A stretch of DNA of 9,075 nt from Opitutales bacterium (GCA_021772595.1 JAJFLS010000308.1:1-9075), one strand, 5' to 3'; positions 1 to 7,586 are shown, counted from the first letter of the stretch. Notes: generated from the sequence alone by a model not told the origin. Numbers and translations are program-made.

Positions 1-1272
1 GGCGCGGCCCTGGATGTAGGCTTGAAGGACTTGCGTTCGAATGTCGAGCGGGTCGCCGTCTGTCACGATGAGAGTTGCGTGTTTTCCGGTTTCGAGAGAG
101 CCGACGAGATGGTCGACGCCAAGTATTTGAGCAGGGTAGAGGGTGACCGCTTTGAGAGCTTCGTCCTTTGGCAGGCCGTGAGCAGCAGCTTTGCCAGCTT
201 CGTAGGGAAGATTGCGCTCGTTGGACGAAGTCGGTCCGTCTAAGCCGTAAGCGATTGCGAATGAGACGCCTTCTTGGTGGAGCTTGGCGGCATTTGAGAA
301 TGCGGTGTCGTAAGACTCCCAGCGACGCCTCGGCAGGGCGTTCACTTCGCTGACGATAACGGGAGTGTCGCTGTCCTTGAAAACGTCAGCCGCTCGCCAA
401 GCATCGTTGCCCGTAATGATGACTATCTTTAAATCCTCGCTTTTGGCCCAATGAATAGCGTCTTTGATTTCCCGTAGTTTGGACGCGGTTACGTATACCG
501 GTATTTCCTTTTTGAGGACAGGCGCTAGAGCTTCCCAGCGAAGATCCACGTCGAGTGGTTTCGCACCACTATCTTTCGCCTTGAGAAATGCGCGGGCGTC
601 TCGGAATGCTTTTTCGAGTTTGCGAATATTTTCTACGTACTTCTCCTCGACTTTTACAGCATTGTAGACGCTAGGACTGTCGGGGTGAAACGAAGGCATG
701 CCGGGTGCTCTCGGCCACCGGACATGCACTCCTGCCGAGGATTTGAGGGCCATTTGCTCGATCGTCCATCCATCAAGAGCTGCTACGGTGGAGGTGCCAC
801 CGATTAGGCCTGCGCCACCGTTTACTTGAGGGATTACGTGAGCGACTAGTACGCCATTCGCTCTCGTGACTGGGATGACTTCGCTGTCGGGATTGATAGC
901 TGTGGAGGACTTGGCGTTTGGGTTGAGCGGGCCGGTTTCAGAATAGTCGAGCGTGGCTCTTACCGCGTTAATTTCTACCAATCCGATTGTGGAGTTAGAC
1001 GATATGAGGCCCGGGTAAACGTGTTTGCCTTGGAGGTCTATAATCTCGCAGTTCGAAGGAGCGTCGATGTTCAATCCAATGGCGGTGATCTTGCCGTTTT
1101 CGAAGAGAATACCGCTGCTAGGAAAGCTGTCGCCCGAAACGGTGTGGATCGTTCCATTCTTCAAGAGAATCGGATCCGTTTGCTTAGCTCCGGGAATGCC
1201 GTCGTGCGCGTGAGTGATCCAAGATGCGGATACGATTAGCGCGAAAGTAGCTATTTTGATTGGCTTGTTCAT
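1..1272 (-). CDS. Exported amidohydrolase-like protein lacking metal ligands (3' end outside window)
   Basis: The frame opens with ATG at 1272 and stays open for 424 codons to the left edge, so only the last residues are missing. The N-terminus is a short basic and hydrophobic export signal (MNKPIKIATFALIVSASW...) ending near residue 22. Features of the secreted COG1228-type amidohydrolase fold follow: the N-terminal beta element (residues 36-87, ending VYPG), the block INPDSEVIPVTRANGV (126-141), LDGWTIEQMALK (166-177), and the C-terminal signature LPKDEALKAVTLYPAQILGV (367-386) with GSLETGKHA. The usual HxH after PGLID is replaced: PGLI is followed by S-S-N-S-T (91-95). The strand-5 position reads VTA (261-263) instead of VHA, and the strand-8 Asp region reads GLDGPTSS. 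It is therefore probably a pseudoenzyme or a partner subunit. It is translationally coupled to the upstream amidohydrolase. The family call is firm. The substrate is unknown, and loss of activity is inferred. Confidence 0.88.
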   Translation of the reverse strand, partial: MNKPIKIATFALIVSASWITHAHDGIPGAKQTDPILLKNGTIHTVSGDSFPSSGILFENGKITAIGLNIDAPSNCEIIDLQGKHVYPGLISSNSTIGLVEINAVRATLDYSETGPLNPNAKSSTAINPDSEVIPVTRANGVLVAHVIPQVNGGAGLIGGTSTVAALDGWTIEQMALKSSAGVHVRWPRAPGMPSFHPDSPSVYNAVKVEEKYVENIRKLEKAFRDARAFLKAKDSGAKPLDVDLRWEALAPVLKKEIPVYVTASKLREIKDAIHWAKSEDLKIVIITGNDAWRAADVFKDSDTPVIVSEVNALPRRRWESYDTAFSNAAKLHQEGVSFAIAYGLDGPTSSNERNLPYEAGKAAAHGLPKDEALKAVTLYPAQILGVDHLVGSLETGKHATLIVTDGDPLDIRTQVLQAYIQGRA

Positions 1273-4200
1273 TAGTGTCCCTCCTCTTCTAATCCGGAAC
1301 AGCTGTAGTGATGGGTTCCGTCGTGGTAAATCCAGTGGATGTCGGGGTCTTCGTCGTCGGGCTCCTCATCGTCCGATTCGGTATCCGTCTTCTTCTTGCT
1401 GGTTGCGAGCTTTAGTTCTTTAAGTCGCGCGGCAAGGGCTTTCTGTATGAGCGCCTCTCGTTCTTTACTGGCTTCCTCATGTTTAAGCAGTTGGTCGCTC
1501 TTATCGAAGCGTTTAATTCCGTCGATCCACGTTTGCTCGGCGTGGGCGTAGGTGGAGAGGGGATGGTCGCTCCAGATAACAAAATCCGCGTCTTTGCCGT
1601 TTTCGAGCGAGCCGACGCGATCGTCGACGCCCAGTTGGATGGCGGGGTTGAGCGTTACGAATTTCAATGCTTCCTCTTCGGATAGCCCGCCGTACTTAAC
1701 GGCTTTGGCAGCTTCCGTATTCAAGCGTGTGGCGAGTTCAGCGTCGTCGGAGTTGAAGGATGTTAGAACGCCTGCCTTGTGCATGATCGCTCCGTTGTAG
1801 GGAATTGCGTCATACACTTCGAACTTGTATGCCCACCAATCTGAAAACGTGGATCCGCCCGCGTTTATCTCGGCCATCGCATCCGCGACTTTGTAGCCTT
1901 CGAGGATGTGCTGGAACGCGGCGACTTTCAAATCTAGCCTCTTGGCGAGCCGAGCGAACATGAGGATCTCGTCCTGGCGATAAGAATGGATGTGCACGTC
2001 GCGGTCGCCTTTGAGGATTTCCAAAGCGGCTTCTAGGCGAATGTTCTTTCGAGGAGGGTCGAGGCTTTGGCCGGAGTTGTAGTCCTCCCATTTTCGCTCG
2101 TAGTCTTCAGCCGCTCGGAAATTGCTCACCATGAACTGCTCGACGCCCATGCGGGTTTGGGGGTAGCGCTTTTTGAAATCATCGCCCCAGTTGCTTTGCT
2201 TGACGTTTTCGCCGAGCGCGAATTTCACTCCGGGTCTGGCGCCTGCAAACTTGAAGGCTTCGGCGTCTTCGCCCCAACGCAACTTGATCACCTGATTTTG
2301 ACCGCCCATTGGATTGGCAGATCCGTGGAGGAGATTCGCTGAGGTCAATCCGCCGGCGAGTTGACGATAAATGTTGATGTCGACCGGATTGACAATGTCG
2401 GCCACACGGACTTCCACGGTGATCGCGTCGCCGGCCTCGTTGACCCCTCGGCTCATGGCCGTGTGGGAATGACAGTCGATCAGACCAGGGGTGACGTGCT
2501 TGCCTGCGGCGTCGATGACCAGACTTCCTTTTGGTGTCTTGAGCTTCCGTCCGATTTTAGAGATCCTTCCTTGTTTTATTAGCAGGTCGGCTTTCTCCAT
2601 GACCCCGTCGGATCCGTTTGTCCAAAGAGTCGCGTTTTTTACTAGAATTGTATCCGGAATTTCAGGTTCTTCGACACCATAGGCGCCCGCCGGATATTGA
2701 TTGAAAACTAGGGCGGGGATCTCCTCGTACTTCTTTTTCTCATTTTCATTTCCGGTTTTGTCTTTTCCGGGTTCATTGGCGCTAGCGTCTTGGCTTCGGG
2801 TTGCGGACCATTGAAAGGCGACTCCGTCGGGCATCTGACCACTGCCTGACAATCTGTTTGGCTCAATATAGGCTTGGAGGCGAACAAGCCCTTCTTCGCT
2901 CTCGTTCCCAAGATGCGCTTCGCTGATGAGTATTAGGAGCTCTTTGTCGTTAATGGATAACGGGATTTTGGCGTCACCAAGTTTCAAGGCCGCTTTTCCT
3001 GCGGTGTCCTCGATGTCAGCGGATTCGAATCCGTCGATGCCGGTCCAAGCGAAATCCCATTTACCCTCTAAGTCGATTTTTCGCGCGGCTTTCTTTTCTT
3101 GGTAGTCTCCGTCAATCCACATGGCGGCGACTTCGGCTTTGTCGTCCGCGAACAAGTCTCCGGTGGCTACGACGAGATTGGCGATTTTTCCTTTTTCGAT
3201 CGTGCCAAGCCGATCGCCGATTTCATAGAGCTCGGCGGGTTCAGTTGTAACTGATGCGAGGGCGGCGTCTGCTGGGAGACCGCGTTTAACTGCGGCACGG
3301 AGACTCTTCCAGAATTCCTTGCCCGGATCGGGTAGAAAGTGGCTGGTCAGGCAGAAAGGGATTTCTTGTTTGGCCAGAAAGGCGGCGTTCGATGGCGCGA
3401 ATTCCCAATGCTGGAGTTGCTCGAGGGAAATATCCAGGGATTGGTCCGGTCGCTCGACATGAGGCGTTTTCGGAAAGGCGAGCGGCAGGATGACCGTGGC
3501 TCCGCTTTCTTTCAGCTGGTCGGATCGCCGATACTCGTAACCGTTTCCTAGAATCGCGAAGTCGATTGAGAACTCGTCGGAGATTTTCTCGATTCTCTGG
3601 TAGTCCAGCTCGTCCCAAGCTTGAAACAAGGCGAATTGCTTTTGCGCTATCAATGGCTGGAGATTCGCCAGAGCGGCGTTTTCAACGGGCCGCTCGATCT
3701 TGTCGCGATTCGCTTGGTGGGCGATTTCGGATTTCGCGTGCCAATCCGCATCGTACAGAGCTTGGCGAATCAACGCGATACTGCCCATTAGCGATGTGGG
3801 ATAAGGAGTGGTGCCGGACTTCGCCGCTGAGCGCGAAGCGATTTCGAAGGCGATGTGCTGGGCTACGTTGAGGCTGATTGACGATTGGTTGATTGGTTTG
3901 CCGTTGAGGTTGACGAGGGCTCCTTGTCCGCGGAATATTCCTCGTCCCGGAAATGTGGCTACAGTGGCGAATCCGAGATCGCTGAGTTTAGCGGCGTCTT
4001 TCGCATTGGCCTTGTAGAACTCGGCGGCGTTTCGTTCAGGAGTAACGAGAGGATTCCAATAGGCGGATCCCGTCTGGGACGGCGAGGGCTGAGGCTTTGG
4101 AGGGGGAACCCCTTCTTCCGTATCGCGGCGCTTGAAGGGCTTGAGACCGCCCGGCATCCCGTAGTGAGTGTAGGCGTCGATGAACCCGGCGTAGACCGTT

Positions 4201-4460
4201 TTCCCTGATAGATCCCAAATTCGGGCGTCAGTCGGTGCCGCCACATTCTCGCCAACGGCTTCGATGAGGCCATCTCTGATGACGATTGTCGCGTCCTCCA
4301 AGATCATGCCCGGCGAAACGACGATCTTGGCTCCCGTCAGTGCATGTATTCGCGGCGTTGCGCTGTGCAGTCCTTCGACTGGAGCAGGGTTCTCTCGGGA
4401 GAATAACCATCCGCTTGAAATCAAAGTCAGCGTGATCAATAGGAAGTGATACGTTTTCAT
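1272..4460 (-). CDS. Exported two-domain amidohydrolase (degenerate N-terminal domain, intact C-terminal domain)
   Basis: The 1062 aa protein begins with a signal peptide (MKTYHFLLITLTLISSGWLF, residues 1-20). Domain 1 (about 35-455) has the amidohydrolase layout, but its HxH position reads D-A-Y-T-H (95-99), with Tyr for the first His, and the later His and Asp ligands are not recognisable (FQAWDE at 279-284, ILGNG at 303-307, LTSHFL at 371-376). A beta-rich linker (about 462-600) contains a charged low-complexity stretch. Domain 2 (about 604-985) has TPGLIDCHSH (657-666), VHIHSY (H825), FQH (H851) and FNSDD (D905), a complete set for a metal-dependent amidohydrolase. It then continues with AIQLGVDDRVGSLENGKDAD. 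The tail is a charged helix followed by an acidic run (1026-1040) and a His/Cys-containing end. COG1228 includes imidazolonepropionases and Xaa-Pro or Arg/Lys dipeptidases. A peptidase-like role is inferred and no substrate can be assigned. No Shine-Dalgarno sequence precedes the ATG. The start is chosen for the well-formed signal peptide. Confidence 0.93.
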   Translation of the reverse strand: MKTYHFLLITLTLISSGWLFSRENPAPVEGLHSATPRIHALTGAKIVVSPGMILEDATIVIRDGLIEAVGENVAAPTDARIWDLSGKTVYAGFIDAYTHYGMPGGLKPFKRRDTEEGVPPPKPQPSPSQTGSAYWNPLVTPERNAAEFYKANAKDAAKLSDLGFATVATFPGRGIFRGQGALVNLNGKPINQSSISLNVAQHIAFEIASRSAAKSGTTPYPTSLMGSIALIRQALYDADWHAKSEIAHQANRDKIERPVENAALANLQPLIAQKQFALFQAWDELDYQRIEKISDEFSIDFAILGNGYEYRRSDQLKESGATVILPLAFPKTPHVERPDQSLDISLEQLQHWEFAPSNAAFLAKQEIPFCLTSHFLPDPGKEFWKSLRAAVKRGLPADAALASVTTEPAELYEIGDRLGTIEKGKIANLVVATGDLFADDKAEVAAMWIDGDYQEKKAARKIDLEGKWDFAWTGIDGFESADIEDTAGKAALKLGDAKIPLSINDKELLILISEAHLGNESEEGLVRLQAYIEPNRLSGSGQMPDGVAFQWSATRSQDASANEPGKDKTGNENEKKKYEEIPALVFNQYPAGAYGVEEPEIPDTILVKNATLWTNGSDGVMEKADLLIKQGRISKIGRKLKTPKGSLVIDAAGKHVTPGLIDCHSHTAMSRGVNEAGDAITVEVRVADIVNPVDINIYRQLAGGLTSANLLHGSANPMGGQNQVIKLRWGEDAEAFKFAGARPGVKFALGENVKQSNWGDDFKKRYPQTRMGVEQFMVSNFRAAEDYERKWEDYNSGQSLDPPRKNIRLEAALEILKGDRDVHIHSYRQDEILMFARLAKRLDLKVAAFQHILEGYKVADAMAEINAGGSTFSDWWAYKFEVYDAIPYNGAIMHKAGVLTSFNSDDAELATRLNTEAAKAVKYGGLSEEEALKFVTLNPAIQLGVDDRVGSLENGKDADFVIWSDHPLSTYAHAEQTWIDGIKRFDKSDQLLKHEEASKEREALIQKALAARLKELKLATSKKKTDTESDDEEPDDEDPDIHWIYHDGTHHYSCSGLEEEGH
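1280..1285 (-). promoter_or_regulatory. Shine-Dalgarno site for the second amidohydrolase gene
   Basis: On the minus strand AGGAGG lies seven bases upstream of the ATG at 1272, inside the last codons (Glu-Glu-Glu-Gly) of the preceding gene. The upstream stop and downstream start share a base (TAATG). A consensus-quality site here, while the other starts in the window show little or no such sequence, supports both the start choice and reinitiation by ribosomes finishing the upstream gene. Confidence 0.8.
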
Positions 4461-4499
4461 GGGCCGGTCTGGATTTGGGTTGCGGTTCTAGGCTTCGGG

Positions 4500-4528
4500 A
4501 GTATTGAAGCGACCATGACTTGTCGCAA
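4500..4528 (-). promoter_or_regulatory. Candidate sigma70-like promoter for the amidohydrolase operon
   Basis: On the minus strand, TTGCGA (4528-4523) and AATACT (4505-4500) are separated by 17 bases. Each matches the -35 and -10 consensus at four of six positions. Transcription would begin near 4493, giving a leader of about 33 bases before the ATG at 4460. The element overlaps the start codon of the divergent aminopeptidase gene at 4515, so the two genes could interfere with each other's expression. The matches are modest and promoter rules for this lineage are uncertain. Confidence 0.25.
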
Positions 4529-7157
4529 TTACTTCTTCGTCTTACTAGCATTTTTTTCCAATCTTTCTCTCGTCAATTCGGAGACATTCGAGCTGGAGAG
4601 CGAGTATTGCCGTCTCGGCATGGTCCCGGCTTTGGAAGGTGTCGAGGGTAGGAAATACGCGCCGAGTCGCGAAGTCGACGTCGAGCATCTTTTGTTGAAC
4701 GTAACTCCGGATTTCGGTGCTCGTTCGGTCAGCGGCACGGCGACGATTCGCTTTCAGCCGATCGCCCATGACTTGGTCGAACTGAAGCTGGATGCGTTCG
4801 ACCTCGATGTTTCCGAGGTTGAATCGAGCGTGGCGATTCGCGAATACGATAATACTGGCGAGAAGATCGTGATTCTGTTCGAGGAGCCTATTCCGGTAGG
4901 CGAGCCGGCGACGGTTTCGATTACCTATTCAGCGGAGCCGCGTCTCGGGCTCTTTTTTAGGACTCCGGAAATGGGCTACCGGGAGGGTGACGCGCATTGT
5001 TTCACTCAAGGAGAAACTCACCAAGCGCGGTATTGGTATCCCTGCTACGACTACCCGAACGAGCGCTTTTCTTCGGAGATAATCTGCAACGTTCCGGAAG
5101 GCATGGTGGCGCTATCCAATGGGAAAAAGATTTCCCAGAAAAAGGATAGGGATAGCGGCTTGGTTGCATGGCGATGGCTGCAGGAGAAGCCGCATGTCAA
5201 TTACCTCGTGACTTTGTGCGCGGGAAATTTCGAGAAGATCGAGGACAACTACAAGAAGGTGCCAATGGCGTTTTGGATGCCTCCTTCGCGAATCGATGAT
5301 GCCGCGATCTACTTTGATGGAACGAAGGAAATGATGGCGTTTTTCGAGGACTACATCGGCGTATCCTATCCATGGGAGAAGTACGACCAGGTCGTTGTGG
5401 ACGATTTCGTCGCGGGCGGGATGGAGAACACGAGTCAGACGACCTTGACGACCCGGGCGATTCAAAACGCGGAAACCCGCAAGATCCGCTCGGCGGAGGG
5501 TCTGGTCGCCCACGAGCTGGCTCACCAATGGTTCGGCGATTTAGTGACCTGCAAGGACTGGAGCCATATTTGGTTGAACGAGGGATTCGCGACTTACTAC
5601 GACGCGCTGTACCATGAACACAAATACGGTCGGGATCATTTTTTGTGGGAAATGCGCGGCAATGCGAATTCCGTGCTCAACCGAAAGAACGATACGCGTC
5701 CCATGGTTTTTCGCGATTACGAGAAGCCGTTTGATCAGTTCGACTACCGCGCTTATCCGAAAGGGAGCTGGATTCTGAATATGCTGCGTTCTCGGCTGGG
5801 GGATGACCTGTACCGGAAGTGTATCAAGACCTATCTGGATCGGCATTCCTATAAAGTGGCTCGAACAGAGGATTTGATGAAAGTCATCGAGGAGCTTTCT
5901 GGCCGCGATTGGGATCTGTTTTTCGATCAGTACGTCTTTAACGCTCATCATCCGGAACTGACGGTCTCCTATGCCTGGGACGCGAAGCAAGGGCTTGCTA
6001 AAGTTTCAATCAAGCAAACTCAGAAGATTTCCGACACGGTATTGAAATTCGAGATACCGATTGAACTTCGCTTCAAGAAAGGCGATTCAGTTGAGAACCG
6101 CACGATTCAACTTACCGAAGCGGAAGAGGATTTCTATCTAGCATTGCCGTGGAAGCCGGAAGTCGTTCGGATCGATCCCGAGTATTCGCTGCTCGCGAAA
6201 TTCGATATCAAGAAACCTCGCGACATGCTCTTTGCGCAGTTGGAAGATGAATCGGATATGATCGGCCGCGTTTGGGCGATCGAAGCGCTGAAAGAGAAAA
6301 AGGATCAGAAAACCATCGACGCGTTGAAGAAGCGTCTAAACGCCGACATTTTTTGGGGCGTCCGAGTTGAGGCGGCAAAAGCGTTGAAGGCGATTCACAC
6401 TGACGAGGCCCGCGAGGCGTTGCTCGCCTCTCAGGAGCAAGAGAATGATCGAGCGCGTCAGGCGGTCGCTCAAGCGCTAGGCGGATTTTTTCATGATACA
6501 GTGCCCGACGCGATTCTGGAGTTTTTAGAATCTGAAACGAATCCGATCATCGCGAGCGATCTCATTCGTTCGCTTGCGCCGTATCAGGATTCCGAAGTCC
6601 AAGCGGCGCTTCTGGCGGAATTGAATAACGACGGATTCAATCAGTATCGCTCAAACGCGGCGATTGCAGCGATGCGTGGTCAGACGGATCCCGCCTATAT
6701 TGAGCCGGTTTTAGGAAAGCTCAAAACGGACGCGACCTTGTATGGGAATCGCGAGTACGGAACGAATCTGAAGGCGCTGGCTTCGCTTGCGAGCGATAGC
6801 GACGACACAAGTTCGGTTCGCCAATTTCTGGTCGGCCACCTCAACGATCCGCGCGATACCGTGATGACGGCCGCAGTGGCTTCGCTCGCGACTCTGGGCG
6901 ATCCGAAAGCCTTGGCGGCCTTGCAGACTTTCGATGCAGGCGATCCCGCGGACCCAAGGCGGAAGGCAGTCCAAAGCGCCGTGGCGAAATTGAAGGGAGA
7001 TCAAAAGCCGGACCAGAACATCAAGACCTTGCGCGAGGAAGTGATGGAAATCCAAGAAGCGAACCGGAAGCTTCAGAAAGATTTCGAGGAACTGAAAAAG
7101 AAGCTAGACGCGAAAGGCGACGCGGAGGAAGAGCCGGAGGAAGAGGGCACCCCCTAA
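4515..7157 (+). CDS. Exported M1-family zinc aminopeptidase with HEAT-like repeats and coiled-coil tail
   Basis: The protein should remove N-terminal residues from peptides, outside the cytoplasm. The start at 4515 is chosen because it places a signal peptide (residues 1-22, ending SLVNS) at the N-terminus. An in-frame ATG at 4446 would add 23 residues and overlap the divergent gene. This start gives 880 aa. The N-terminal beta domain contains the conserved block YWYPCYDYPNERF (173-185). The M1 signatures are complete: GGMEN (301-305) for the free amino terminus, HELAH (333-337) with the third zinc ligand in NEGFATY (E356), and the catalytic Tyr in YPKGS (Y414). From about 570 to 830 the chain is a run of roughly seven or eight helical pairs of HEAT type (for example VRVEAAKALKAI). 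A coiled coil (about 835-865) and an acidic tail (EEEPEEEG) follow. The Shine-Dalgarno sequence is weak at best (GGGAG 13 bases upstream, or GAAG five bases upstream). The stop overlaps that of the minus-strand relic. Confidence 0.95.
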   Translation: MTCRNYFFVLLAFFSNLSLVNSETFELESEYCRLGMVPALEGVEGRKYAPSREVDVEHLLLNVTPDFGARSVSGTATIRFQPIAHDLVELKLDAFDLDVSEVESSVAIREYDNTGEKIVILFEEPIPVGEPATVSITYSAEPRLGLFFRTPEMGYREGDAHCFTQGETHQARYWYPCYDYPNERFSSEIICNVPEGMVALSNGKKISQKKDRDSGLVAWRWLQEKPHVNYLVTLCAGNFEKIEDNYKKVPMAFWMPPSRIDDAAIYFDGTKEMMAFFEDYIGVSYPWEKYDQVVVDDFVAGGMENTSQTTLTTRAIQNAETRKIRSAEGLVAHELAHQWFGDLVTCKDWSHIWLNEGFATYYDALYHEHKYGRDHFLWEMRGNANSVLNRKNDTRPMVFRDYEKPFDQFDYRAYPKGSWILNMLRSRLGDDLYRKCIKTYLDRHSYKVARTEDLMKVIEELSGRDWDLFFDQYVFNAHHPELTVSYAWDAKQGLAKVSIKQTQKISDTVLKFEIPIELRFKKGDSVENRTIQLTEAEEDFYLALPWKPEVVRIDPEYSLLAKFDIKKPRDMLFAQLEDESDMIGRVWAIEALKEKKDQKTIDALKKRLNADIFWGVRVEAAKALKAIHTDEAREALLASQEQENDRARQAVAQALGGFFHDTVPDAILEFLESETNPIIASDLIRSLAPYQDSEVQAALLAELNNDGFNQYRSNAAIAAMRGQTDPAYIEPVLGKLKTDATLYGNREYGTNLKALASLASDSDDTSSVRQFLVGHLNDPRDTVMTAAVASLATLGDPKALAALQTFDAGDPADPRRKAVQSAVAKLKGDQKPDQNIKTLREEVMEIQEANRKLQKDFEELKKKLDAKGDAEEEPEEEGTP

Positions 7158-7264
7158 TTCAGAATAATCCCGTACTCGAGCACCAAATACTGAGGAGAGA
7201 ACGTCTCAGGGAAACAACTGGAATTCATGACTTCATGTATTCCAAACGAGAGATACAGAGACAT
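7154..7264 (-). pseudogene. Relic of an ABM-like gene (3' end only)
   Basis: Read on the minus strand, this stretch ends with TFSPQYLVLEYGIILN and a TAG at 7156-7154. The intact gene at the right edge ends with AFSPQYFVLEYGFRN and TAG. Over the 12 codons from Thr/Ala to Gly I count 30 of 36 identical bases, and four of the six differences are synonymous, which points to descent from a coding copy and not to chance. Recognisable similarity is lost upstream of about 7202. The remaining frame back to an ATG at 7264 does not resemble the intact gene, and a TGA lies immediately before it. The relic's stop overlaps the TAA of the aminopeptidase gene, so the original gene was convergent with it. The 3'-end homology is well supported. 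The upstream boundary is arbitrary. Confidence 0.6.
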
Positions 7265-7417
7265 TCAAAGAGGACAAAGGATTAGCTGCGATTCTTTTCG
7301 GAGTATGAATTGGCCTATTTCTCGAGAGAAGAGATCTGCTCTGGAAATACGGTTCGTTGGCGTTAAGCCGTTGAAAACGAGTGCACTTGCGTTCGTGAGA
7401 TGGATCACTTTTCCAAA

Positions 7418-7438
7418 AACTATGCTCATGGCATAGTT
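7418..7438. repeat. Inverted repeat, 8-base perfect arms
   Basis: The arms AACTATGC (7418-7425) and GCATAGTT (7431-7438) flank the five-base loop TCATG. On the minus strand the hairpin is followed by a short T run, so it could be a weak terminator in that direction. On the plus strand it lies upstream of the protease gene and could be an operator. The stem is A+T-rich, and a repeat of this size is expected about once by chance in a window this long. Confidence 0.35.
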
Positions 7439-7499
7439 GATCCTAATCCTTTTCCCCTACAATCGAACGGGTTGCGTCCGATCAATGAATCTGATTAAA

Positions 7500-7528
7500 T
7501 TGACTACTTTCAACGATCTTATTAACTT
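7500..7528 (+). promoter_or_regulatory. Candidate promoter for the serine protease gene
   Basis: TTGACT (7500-7505) matches the -35 consensus at five of six positions. Seventeen bases later TAACTT (7523-7528) is a poor -10 with three of six matches, in a strongly A+T-rich stretch. Transcription would begin near 7535, upstream of both possible starts of the protease gene (7554 and 7587). The -35 and the local A+T content are the main support. Confidence 0.25.
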
Positions 7529-7586
7529 AATTAATTACCACAGAATAACTGCAATGAATCCCCAAAACGCTCAACCCATAGTTCCT

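Larger units (their letters stand above)
7158..7586. other. Intergenic region between aminopeptidase and serine protease genes
   Basis: About 430 bases carry no gene I can support. The left end holds the minus-strand gene relic. The centre has a minus-strand open frame of 54 codons (ATG at 7429, TGA at 7267-7265) in phase with the relic, and a plus-strand frame of 69 codons at 7227-7436. Neither resembles a known family. An inverted repeat lies at 7418-7438. The right end (about 7485-7553) is clearly richer in A+T than the genes on either side and is the likely promoter region for the protease. No convincing terminator for the aminopeptidase gene is visible. Confidence 0.6.

Noticed and set aside
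3286..3618. 110-codon minus-strand frame inside the large amidohydrolase gene
   Set aside because: It is an Arg/Pro-rich alternative frame of a gene with clear domain signatures, as expected from a shadow frame.
4446..4514. Longer N-terminus for the aminopeptidase, starting at the ATG at 4446
   Set aside because: It overlaps the divergent amidohydrolase and puts a second hydrophobic stretch ahead of a clear signal peptide. The start at 4515 gives a normal export signal.
5541..5990. 149-codon minus-strand open frame opposite the aminopeptidase gene
   Set aside because: It lies wholly antisense to the M1 catalytic region, whose motifs are intact. It has no recognisable family and no ribosome site, so it is a frame shadow.
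7190..7210. CTGAG...CTCAG inverted repeat as a terminator for the aminopeptidase gene
   Set aside because: The stem is only five bases with a ten-base loop and no T run. It also lies within the relic coding remnant.
7227..7436. 69-codon plus-strand open frame between the aminopeptidase and protease genes
   Set aside because: It has no ribosome site, no domain pattern and an unusual composition, and it overlaps the minus-strand relic region. Length alone does not support a gene.
7437..7586. Longer N-terminus for the serine protease, starting at 7437 or 7554
   Set aside because: The extension is A+T-rich, not protein-like, and would bury the signal peptide some 40-50 residues inside. The start at 7554 remains possible but is less likely than 7587.
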